Part shown: one piece after another, positions 54,445-63,900 of the stretch
Numbering within the stretch: position 1 is the first letter of the stretch
Layout of the letters: every line of letters begins with the position of its first letter
Assembly (NCBI GenBank): GCA_026936335.1
Contig: JAPMXV010000030.1
Coordinates: 186,001 to 250,000, forward strand
Length of the DNA stretch: 64,000 nt
Origin: Mantamonas sphyraenae
Lineage: Eukaryota > CRuMs > Mantamonadidae
Direction of reading: 5' to 3'
Program-made: the position numbers and the translations under genes
Notes under the pieces: generated by a model
The model's input: the letters and a program-made list of their open reading frames with translations, nothing else
Databases searched by the model: none
What the model was told of the DNA's origin: nothing

Positions 54445-55108
54445 GGTTGCGCGGTTTCCTTGGGCTTGCGTACGCACCCGTCCCACCGCCTCCATCCGTT
54501 CGCCTCCCATCCTCCTACTCCTCATCCTCTCCCTCCTGTGCCTCATCCATCTCCCAACCCCATGCTCTGCCTCGTCCCCCGCCCCTGTCCCCGTCCAGTG
54601 GGAATCCTTTGTAAACATCACCGCTCCCGGCTCCCGCGACATCACCATCTACCTCCGATACGGCACACATGCCTACCGTTTCGAATCCTACGGCATTCCA
54701 GAGACCCACGACGAGCCTCCGCCTCTCTACGTCTTCATTTTCGACTACGCAGCACACACGCTCTTTTCCCTGTTTCCCTCGGGCAACGAGACCATCTGCA
54801 AGACCCAACCGCTTTCGGGGACCCTTGCCTCTCCCTTTCTTAACCTCACCCACAGCACACAGACAGCCGCCCATGCCTGGCACGTCCAGCAGACACCAAA
54901 CTACGCACACACCTTTCTCGACTCACACACCCTCTCCAGCTACACGTACACCCAATCTTCTTCCTCTGCCACTGCGACCACTCCGGTGCCCGTCTCTGTG
55001 GCCACCCCAGACATTGCCTACGTCTTTTCGTCCTTCCAGGCGGCGCCACAGGCGTCCCACTGGTTCATCCCACCCGCAGACGCACACTGCGGCCACACAC
55101 ATGCCTAA
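54443..55108 (+). CDS. Secreted or membrane-anchored protein, unknown family
   Basis: Intronless, 221 residues. The only in-frame ATG is 54443. A signal peptide is clear: basic n-region with RTRP, then PPILLLLILSLLCLIHL, with cleavage likely near CSA-SSP (about residue 44). The mature part has potential N-glycosylation sites (NIT, NET, NLT) and aromatic beta-type segments (WESFVNITAPGSRDITIYLRY, YVFIFDYAAHTLFSLF). The DITIYLRYGTHAY stretch recalls beta-sandwich folds, but I recognise no family. The start codon overlaps the SERINC start codon on the other strand. Confidence 0.6.
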   Translation: MVARFPWACVRTRPTASIRSPPILLLLILSLLCLIHLPTPCSASSPAPVPVQWESFVNITAPGSRDITIYLRYGTHAYRFESYGIPETHDEPPPLYVFIFDYAAHTLFSLFPSGNETICKTQPLSGTLASPFLNLTHSTQTAAHAWHVQQTPNYAHTFLDSHTLSSYTYTQSSSSATATTPVPVSVATPDIAYVFSSFQAAPQASHWFIPPADAHCGHTHA

Positions 55109-55161
55109 CAAACACTCAGTGTCAAGAGTCCGCCCTTCATTTGTTGCTCTCTTTGTCCACG

Positions 55162-55884
55162 TCACTCGTCCACCTTGGCCCGCTTCTCATCGCCGCCCTC
55201 GGGGCCGGCTCCCTCGTCCAGACCAGCCTCCTGCGCGTCACGCTTGCCCAGGCCGCGGATGCTAATGTCGTACAGCACCTCTTCGATCTTGCGCACGTCG
55301 TACTTGATCCCGTCAAACTTCTTGCGCAGAGCGTCGTTCTTCAGGTTCAGCAGCCGGAAGCCGCTGTACAGCCGGTTCACAAATTCAGCCACCCGCTTCG
55401 GCGTCTCGTAGTCGCCTGCAGTCACCTTGTTCACGCAGTACCGCGCCAGCTCCTTCGGCACCTGTGTCAACCCAATCAGGAACTCGTCCAGGTCCATGCG
55501 GAACCCGCCCAGCCACTCCTGCGTCTCTGCATCCGTCACCAGCCGGCCCTCTTTCAGCCACACCAGCAGCGCATACTGAAACACAACCGTCGACATAGTG
55601 TTGCGCCAATGGTTCTGGTACCGGTAGTACTCCTTTGCCTCAAACTTGCTCTCCAGGTTTGCAAAGCCTGCCTGCACGCCGTTCAGCAACGTCAACGCCT
55701 CCTCCACAACCTCCGCCTCCACCGCCGTCTCGCTGTGCAGACCCGCAAGCGCAAGCGACACCTCACGCGTCACCGCCTCGATCTCTCCCACCGCGTCTCG
55801 GATCTCCGTCCGCTTCTCCGAGTCTGCATCCAGCACAGACTGCGCACGTGCAAACAAGCTCTTGTCCTCGGCGCTGCTCGACAT
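55162..55884 (-). CDS. TSN: Translin
   Basis: Intronless, 240 residues, ATG 55884. Clear family segments: [51 protein letters not shown] and the [20 protein letters not shown] core. Translin binds single-stranded nucleic acid as an octamer and, with TRAX, forms the C3PO ribonuclease. The C-terminal 25 residues are acidic/basic and variable. Animal translin is 228 residues, so this is full length. Start codon 7 bp from that of NUBPL. Confidence 0.93.
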   Translation of the reverse strand: MSSSAEDKSLFARAQSVLDADSEKRTEIRDAVGEIEAVTREVSLALAGLHSETAVEAEVVEEALTLLNGVQAGFANLESKFEAKEYYRYQNHWRNTMSTVVFQYALLVWLKEGRLVTDAETQEWLGGFRMDLDEFLIGLTQVPKELARYCVNKVTAGDYETPKRVAEFVNRLYSGFRLLNLKNDALRKKFDGIKYDVRKIEEVLYDISIRGLGKRDAQEAGLDEGAGPEGGDEKRAKVDE

Positions 55885-55891
55885 TGTTCCA

Positions 55892-56855
55892 ATGTTCCGC
55901 CGTGCGCACGCCCCGCTCCGCGCAAACGCACACGCACACGCTCACTCCCAGCAAGTAGGAAACAAGCTTGCAATCCCGGGTGTCAAGCACATCGTCGCCG
56001 TCGCCTCGGGAAAGGGCGGCGTCGGCAAGTCCACAACAAGCGTCAACCTTGCCGCCGCCCTCAGCGCCACAGGCCGCGCCGTTGGCCTCCTGGACGGCGA
56101 CGTCTACGGCCCTTCTCTCCACCGCATGATGAACCTCAAATCCAAACCAGAGGCCGAAGGAGGTGCGTGTCCCACCCGCCGCCATCCCCACAACTCTCCG
56201 CGCCTCTCACACCCAACATCCCAACCCCCCCACACACACACCAACAGACAAGATGTTGCCCCTCGTCAACTACAACATCAAGGTCATGAGCATGGGCATG
56301 CTCGTAGACGAAGACCAGGGCATCGTGTGGCGCGGACCCATGCTCATGAACATGCTCGAACAGCTCCTCTTCAAGGTCCAATGGGACCCTCTCGACTACC
56401 TTATTATTGACCTCCCTCCCGGCACCGGTGACGCACAGCTCACTCTCTGCCAGCGTGCCTCTCTCGACGGCGCCCTCATCGTCTCCACTCCGCAAGACAT
56501 TGCCCTCATCGACGCCGTCCGCGCCACAGACATGTTTGCCAAGATGAGCGTGCCCGTCCTGGGCCTCGTCGAGAACATGAGCTTCTTCCACTGTCCCAAT
56601 TGCGACCACGAGTCCCACATCTTTGGCCATCACGGCGCCAAGAAGCGAGCCCACGACCTCGGCCTCGACTTTCTCGCTGAACTGCCCCTCAGCCAGGACA
56701 TCTGCACCACCTCTGACCAGGGACGTCCCATTGTCCTTTCCCAGCCAGACTCTCCCGCTGCCCACGCCTACCACGCACTTGCCGCAGGCGTCATTGCCAA
56801 AGTCGAGGACGAACCCGCACGCAAGCCTGCCCCACGCATTACCATCGAAGACTAG
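55892..56855 (+). CDS. NUBPL: Mitochondrial Fe-S P-loop protein NUBPL/Ind1
   Basis: Exons 55892-56162 and 56248-56855; donor gtgcgt, acceptor caacag; 292 residues. The N-terminus [16 protein letters not shown] has the Arg-rich, acid-free look of a mitochondrial presequence. The deviant Walker A is [10 protein letters not shown] (39-48); the switch region is [15 protein letters not shown]; the Fe-S ligand CxxC is in FHCPNC. Ind1/NUBPL delivers Fe-S clusters to complex I. The intron joins GAAGGAG to ACAAGATG (phase 1). No other Mrp/NBP35 subfamily has this combination of presequence and single CxxC. Confidence 0.92.
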
Positions 56856-56961
56856 ACCCGCTTGGACTGCACCTTTCCCTTGTTGTGAATTGCTCACCAA
56901 ATGCAAAGTGCAACATTGCTGTGTCCTCTCCCCGCTCCGCTCCCCGTCCCAACCCAACACC

Positions 56962-57858
56962 ATGTCCACTCCACCCCAACGCAAGCGCAAACGCCCTCCT
57001 CCGTCTCCGTCTCCTTCCACATCCTCCACCTCCTTCACACCCGTCGTCGACACAAAACGCGCTCGTGTTTCCGAGGTGATCATCCCCAAGAGCATGACCG
57101 CCGCCTCCAGCTCCTCCTCCTCCTCCTCCTCCTCCTCAACATCTCCAACCAGCCCATCCCAGGAAGACCCTTCCTCCCAAGACTCTCTCTTCCGCTCCAT
57201 CAGCTCTCTCTCTGTGCGCTCGCAGCCTTCCCCAATGTCCGAGATCCTCCTTGATCTCACCCAGCACGCCGCACCCAGCACCGTCACCGCCCCGACCGCT
57301 TCCACAACCGCCGTTTCCTCCTCTTCCTCTTCTTCTTCCTCCTCCTCCTCCTCCTCGCCAAAGCCCTCCACCTCAAGCCCCACGCCACGCAAGCGCAGGT
57401 TCCGAAGACACACACTCTTTTTCCTCCGCACAGGCCCCAAGCACCTCCTCCCGGTCTCCCTGGTCCTGTCTGACGTCAAATGGTTCAGCAACACCCACTT
57501 CCACGAGCTCCTCGCCCTCCTCCACGACCTTCTCCTCCAGCAGAGCACCGCCGACCCAAAGTCTCGAGCAAAGTCCAAGCTTCCCACCTCGCCTCACGAC
57601 ACCCTGCCCACCATCAAGGGCCCAAACCTTCATTTCCAGTACCTCTACGCAGACTCTCCCAACATGCTCTGCGTCGAACCGCCCCTCCAGTCCACATCCT
57701 CCTACAACTCGCTCATTGTCACTCGCCGAACCCTCCACCTCTTTGTTCGGCCCATCTCCTCTCCGTTCCCCACACCTCGCGCTCCCTCTGTGCGCGCAAG
57801 CACCCCCATTCTAGCTGCCATCGCTTCCTCCTCATCATCATCATCCTCATCCTCCTAA
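56962..57858 (+). CDS. Ser-rich nuclear-type protein, unknown
   Basis: Intronless, 298 residues, ATG 56962. The N-terminal half is Ser/Pro/Thr low complexity with basic clusters (QRKRKRPPP, PRKRRFRRH) that look like nuclear signals and two long poly-Ser runs. The C-terminal 150 residues look folded: FFLRTGPKHLLPVSLVLSD, NTHFHELLALLHDLL, NLHFQYLYADS and YNSLIVTRRTLHLFVRP, suggesting an alpha/beta ubiquitin-like or PB1-size domain. No family recognised. It ends in poly-Ser, 6 bp before the convergent OGT stop. Confidence 0.65.
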   Translation: MSTPPQRKRKRPPPSPSPSTSSTSFTPVVDTKRARVSEVIIPKSMTAASSSSSSSSSSSTSPTSPSQEDPSSQDSLFRSISSLSVRSQPSPMSEILLDLTQHAAPSTVTAPTASTTAVSSSSSSSSSSSSSSPKPSTSSPTPRKRRFRRHTLFFLRTGPKHLLPVSLVLSDVKWFSNTHFHELLALLHDLLLQQSTADPKSRAKSKLPTSPHDTLPTIKGPNLHFQYLYADSPNMLCVEPPLQSTSSYNSLIVTRRTLHLFVRPISSPFPTPRAPSVRASTPILAAIASSSSSSSSSS

Positions 57859-57864
57859 TCCTCC

Positions 57865-60800
57865 TCACGCGTCCACATTCGCCGGTTCCTTCCCATCCAA
57901 CCACCGCTGCCACACCTTGGTCAGCCCACGCTCAAACGCACGCACATACCCTTCCGTGTCAAACAGTGGGTTGTCTGCGGTGCGCTTCGACAGCATCTCT
58001 CGACGCAACGCCTGCAACGCCTCCGTGTCCGTCGCCAGCTTCACTGCAAGCTCCTCGTACTCCTCCAGATTCGACACAATCGTCGACGTCACACCATAGC
58101 TCTTCAGCAAGCTCGTGGCCACTCGACTGCTCATGCTCTCCATCGGCACCGTGATCATCGGCGTTCCGGCCCACAGAATGTCCGTGCCTGTCGTGTGCGC
58201 ATTGTACAGTCGCGTGTCCAACACAAGGTCCGGCAGTGCGCTACGCTCGCAAAACTCCTCGTAATCCACCACGTCTGTAAACACCAGCCGCTCGCGCCCA
58301 ATCCCTCGCTTTTGCGCTTCCGCCACAATCCGCGGCGTGCTGTACGGTGGGAATCGCAGCAGCCACAGCACAGAGTTGGGCACTCTCTTCAGGATGTTCA
58401 TCCACACCGTAAACAGGCCCGGATCTGACTTGTACAGCTGGTTAAAGTTGCCAAAAATGAACTTGTCGGTTGGCAACCCCAGCGCGGCCCGCGCCGCACT
58501 CACCGCACTCCTGTTTCCTGCGTACCGTTCCACAACCTCGCTCACATGGCCGTGCGTCTCTGCGTGGCTGTTCACCTGGTAGCAATGCGGCATGTACAGC
58601 TGTTTCTCCGAATACCATCGTGAACTCGCCTCGGGCACAATCACGCGGTCGCTCACCATGTAGTCGATGAACGACGCACCCGTCGTCCCCGGGTACCCCA
58701 GCTTGCTCATCATCACAGGTGCAGGGCGCAAAGACAGCATCTCCAGCTTCCCGCCCTTGCTGTGCCCATTCATCTCAATCAGAATGTCCACTCCGTCGTC
58801 CACAATCTTCTTGGCAGCCTCGTAGTGAGCCAGCTGGCTAATGTCCACCCACGCGTCCACAGACTCTTCGATGCGCTTTTGTACAGAGCTTCCGTCTCGC
58901 GGAAACACAGCATACACATACACCTCGAATCGTGTCCGGTCGTGCTTCCCAAACATCGCCTGAACAAATCGTCCCACGGGGTGTGACCCCAGGTCGCTGC
59001 TCACGTACCCGATGCGGATGCGTCCTCCACGCGCGCCCTGTTGGGTCGCACGCTTGGTCCGGTCAAATGTGAACGAAGGAAACCCTGCACTCTCCATCAA
59101 ACGCGCACTCTGTTCCGCATACCGCTTGTGAATCAGCAGAATCTCGTCCATGCCCATCGGATATGCAAACGTGTGGAACGGACGCACAGACGGGCGCTCC
59201 CCGCGGCTCTCTTGCTCCGCAATCATCGTGTGCATCTCCTCAAACAGCTCTTCTCGCGCCGTCCAGTTGCATACCTGCTGCAGGCAATGCACATAATCTC
59301 CAAACGCCTCGGGAAACTTTGGACGCAGTCTCAACGCATTCTCGTACTCCACAATCGCCTCGTCCATCCGATTGGCCTTTTCCAGCAGCTCCGCAAGGTT
59401 CTTGTACACCTCTGGAAACTCCCGCAGCGAGATGGCACGCCGATACGCACGCACTGCCTCCTCCTCCATTCCCTTGTCCATCAACACCGTCCCATAGTTG
59501 GACCACGACTCGGGGCTGTTCACGTTGATCTTCAGCGCTGCCTCGTATGCAGCCGCCGCCCCGTCCAAATCTCCAATGTCCTTCAGCACCGTGCCCAGGT
59601 CGTTTTGAGCTGCGGCCAGCCCAGGCTTCAGCGCAACCGACTTGCGCAGCAGCTCCATCGCCTCTTTGTACCTGTTCATGTCTGCGTACAGACTGCCCAG
59701 CGAATGGTACGCCTCTGCCAATTGCGGATTGGCCTCCAATGCCTTCTTGAACCCTTCCTCCGCCTCAGCCACCTTTCCTATTTGCTTCAGCATCAACGCA
59801 CGGTTGTACTGTGCCTCGGGATACCGCGGATTCAGCTCCACGGCACGATCGTACGCCACCAACGCCTCCTTGTCCCTGCCCAGCGCACGTAGCTGCACTC
59901 CCAGCTCGCTATGCAACGCTGGGTTGTTCGGTTCCACCTGAATCCCCTTCCGTAACGTCCTCAGCGCTCCCTGCGGGTCGTACCGAGCCTGCGCCAGCGC
60001 CAGGTTGTAGTACCCGTTTGCAAACCGCGGATCCAACTCCAGCGCCATCCCATAGTACTGTGCGGCCTTGCGATACCGTCCTGTGTTGAAGTACACCGTC
60101 GCCAGATTGTTGCTAGCCTGCATGAACCCAGGCTGAAGTTGCACCGCCCGCAGCAGCACTCGTTCCGCCGTCTCCCACTCCCGGATGTGGTCCAGACACT
60201 GGCCCAGGTTCACAAGCATCTCTGCCATGTTTGGCGCCAGTCTGCTGCCTTCCTTCAACTGTGTTCGTGTGTGTGTGTGCGTGTCCTCGCCCCTGATCAG
60301 CATTCCCTCCGTTTTCCTTTCTCGTCACCCTCCCCTCAGCCCCAACCTACCGGCGCCACAGCAGCCTCCAGCTGCCCCATGCTCATCATGCAGTATCCGA
60401 TGTTAAACAGGTACATCCCATTCGTAGGCGACCGCCTGTACAGCAGCGCAAAGCAGTGCAGCGCTTCACCAAACTGCCGTCCGTCTCGAAGCCTCTCTGC
60501 GCGTCGTCTGAACTCCTCACACCTGTGTCAGCCCTCGCTCCCTCTGTCACACCAGCCTCTGCCACACGCCACCTCCCCCCTCCCCCTCCTCTCCACGTAC
60601 GCCAGCTCAGCTTCTTCCTTCACTTGCCACGCCGGACACAGTGTCGGCTTCGTATCTGCCTCAAACACGAGCTTCTGCGCCTCAAACAGGGGCTTTTGAT
60701 TGTCCATGGCCGCCTGCTGTGCCGCCAGCGCCTCTGCACGCTGGGCTTCCGCCGCATTCCGCTTTGCTCGTGCTTCTTCGCGCTTCGCTTTGGCCTTGGC

Positions 60801-60926
60801 AGCTCCCTTCCGCGTGCTAGGTTTGCTCTCCGCCACTTGCGCCACAAGCAGCAACACCACGGCCAGCAAAGCCATTCTACGCATCCATACACCTTGTGTT
60901 ACAATTCCCAACGCGTCCATTTTCAT
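57865..60926 (-). CDS. OGT: O-GlcNAc transferase (GT41) with TPRs and signal peptide
   Basis: Exons 60926-60601, 60522-60351 and 60258-57865; donors gtacgt and gtaggt; 963 residues. About 12 TPR units (e.g. NNLATVYFNTGRYRKAAQYYG) precede the GT-B catalytic domain. The catalytic core matches human OGT closely: GYVSSDLGSHPVGRF (catalytic-region His), RPAPVMMSKLGYPGTTGA, YSEKQLYMPHCYQ, FNQLYKSDPG (Lys of the UDP site), RVPNSVLWLLRFP, HTTGTDILWAGTPM (Asp at the UDP ribose). OGT modifies nuclear and cytosolic Ser/Thr. Here exon 1 begins with a hydrophobic segment (RRMALLAVVLLLVAQV, AES cleavage) followed by Ala/Lys/Arg-rich coiled coil, an unusual N-terminus. An internal start after it cannot be excluded. 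Starts 14 bp after the kinase stop. Confidence 0.88.
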
Positions 60927-60940
60927 CGCTCAACTCTCTC

Positions 60941-63900
60941 TCAGCCGCGCCGCACTCCGTTGCCCGCGTTTGCGCCGCTGCGGCGGCTCTTGCGCCGTGC
61001 TGCGGCCGCATCCTCCTTCGTCATCGTCGCCAGCGCGTTTAGATTCAAGAACGGACGGAAACTCGTGAAATCCTGTTCCTCCTTGGAACCGCCCTTGCCT
61101 GATGACCGCAGCATCATGTAGCTCATGTCGTCGTCACTGAGCTCGTCGTCATCCGACGGTGCCTCAAACAGCACCCGGATCAGCTGCCTGTCGCTCGAGT
61201 CCATCTCGTGCGCCGCCATGCTCGTCGAATCCATCCCCACTGCGCTTCCCATCCCGGCCACGCTCGATCGCCGCCTCGATCGCACCGACGAAGCGGCTCG
61301 TCCCTCGTGTGCAGAGTCCTCCTCGTCGCTGTCCGACGGAAACTCGTCCCCAAACTCCCGCAGCGACACAAAGTTGCTTGTGTCCGTCTCGTGCTCCGTG
61401 CTCGGCACATACAGTGGTCGCTGCGTCAGCAGAGTGTCCCATTCGATGTCTGCAAAGAACGCATGCGCCATCACCTCCTCCGGCCCATTTGCCCCCAGCC
61501 GCGTGTTCACATCCGGATCCAGCAACCGCGAAATCAGATCATGTGCCTCTCGGCTCATCTCTTCCGGCACACGCGGGTAAATGATGTCGCCCTGAAGGAT
61601 GTTCTCAAACACAGCCTCGGGCGTCTCGTCGCAGAACGGCGGGATGCCCACAATCAGCTCGTACAGAATAATCCCCACAGACCACCAATCCACAATCTTT
61701 CCGTGGCCCGTGCCCATCAGAATCTCCGGTGCGAGGTAGTCCGGCGTGCCCACGCAGCTGTATGGACGCTCTCGCCGTTCCATCCACGGCTGCTCGCTCG
61801 GCGAACGCGACAGCAACACTGCTCCGCCGCCTGCCACGCTGCTCAGTGCTCCTTCAAGCAACTCCCCGTGTCCAGACGTGCCTATCGACGATACACTCGG
61901 CCCAGCTGTGCTCAACGTCGACTCGGACGCTTCCGTGCTGCTGTCCACGCTCGCCATGCTTATGCTCGCAGTCATCCCGGCGCCCACTTCGTTCGTGCCG
62001 TTCCCAGCAACGCCGCCGCCCACATCCACGCTCTTGGCTGCACGCAGAAACGCACCGCCGCCTCCCGTCGCAGGTGTCACCGCTCCCGTCGTCTTCATAC
62101 CGCTCAGTGGCGTGTTGCTGCTCTCACGCCCAGGCACAACCAGGTGCGACAGTCCCGTGCGTCCGCTCCTTTCAAATTCCAGCTTGTTGTGTTTGTCAAT
62201 GATACCCTTGCGCGAGAGCCCAAAGTCCGTCAGCTTCACGTGGCCGTCCGCCCCAATCAGGATGTTGTCCGGTTTCAAGTCACGGTGCACAATGCCCTTT
62301 CCGTGCAGATACTCCAGCGCAAGCACCAGCTCTGCCACATACCGCTTCGCCACGTGCTCCTGCAACCGCCGCACCATTTGCAGCAGCGAAAACAGGTCTC
62401 CGCCGGGCATGTACTCCATCACCATGTACAGGTACTTCTTCGACTGGAACGAAAAGAACAGCTTCACCACATAGTGGTTGTCCGTGCTGATCATGATCTT
62501 CCGCTCAGCCTTTACGTGGCCCACCTGGTTCTTGCGCACCATCTCCTCCTTGCTCAGCACCTTTACCGCGTACACGTCGTCTGTGCGCACCTTGCGGCAC
62601 AAAAACACACGCCCGTACGCTCCCCGGCTGATTGGCTTCAGCACTGTGAAATCACGCACTCGCGGAGGTTTGATCACATCCCTGCGTCGTGCTCTTCGAC
62701 GTGACCGCCTACCACTGCTGCTGCTGCTGCTGCTACTGCTGCTACTGCTGCCAGTGCCCCTGTCCTTCTTGTTGTCGCCCCCCACACGTCCGTCCAGATG
62801 GATGCTCGTCTGCACAAACTGCAACGTTGTGATCGCCTTGCGCTTGCGCCTGCAAAGCTTCTGCACACGCGCAGCCACAAACCGCTGCGCCTTGTTCAGC
62901 TCCTCGTCCGCTGCAATCAGCCGCAACGATCGGATGCATTTTGTCATCTGTTTCGGCGCCTGCTCTGTGTTGTGACGCACACGACGCGCACGGCGCACCT
63001 GCGCCACAAGCATACGCCACGTCTCCACAGTGCGGCTCAGCAGCTTCTGCTCCTCTGATTCCTCCGTGTCCCGTGGCGAGTCTCGCCCGTCCTCTCTTTC
63101 ACCACTCACAGACGACGTCGTAGACGATGACATCGACGAAGACCGTGACTCATCCCCTCCTTCCTCTGACTGTTCCTCCAGCACAATCAGAGGTGTCTTT
63201 TGGCTCGGATCCCCTGCCCCCGGTGCCTCTGGGAACAGCAGGCTGTTGCCCAGCTGCTGCCGCTCCAGCTCGTGTATCTTGCTCTCCAGCTTGCGTTCAA
63301 TTACTTGCAGCTGCTGGTTACATGCAACCACTGCCAGCTGCGTCTTTTGCTCCGGCAGACACACTTTCACGTGCTCCAACACCTTTTCCGCAACCACCTC
63401 TTGCTCACACACGCGACACACGACCATCGGCTCACGCTCAAGTGTTGTCCCCGACCCACGTCGGCTGCCGCCTCCCTTCAACGCCCCGCGCGGGCTGTTG
63501 CGAGGACTGCGAGGCGACAACGCTCCCAGTACGGGGCTCTCCGAAGCAAACACTTCCGATGTCCCGCGTGTGATGGCAAGGGCGCTCGATCGCCGGCTTG
63601 CTGCATCCCCATCGTCATCCGCATCCATGGACGGCGACCCACGCACCTCGTGGCTCAATTTGCGTCCCCATGCAGAAACGCGGCTCACATCAAAGTCCAC
63701 CTCCTCCTCCAAATCTTCGTCCACGCTGTTCAAGCGGTTGGTGTTTGCCGACGCCCTGCGCAGCCCTTGTTGTTGTGCGTGCTTGCTCCTTGTTTTTTCA
63801 GTGCTCGTCGACCGCCCTCGCGAGTTGTCATCCACCTCAAAGTGCTGTCTAAGCGGCGTCTGCGGTGTGGATGGAACTTGAGCAGCCACAATGTCGCTCG

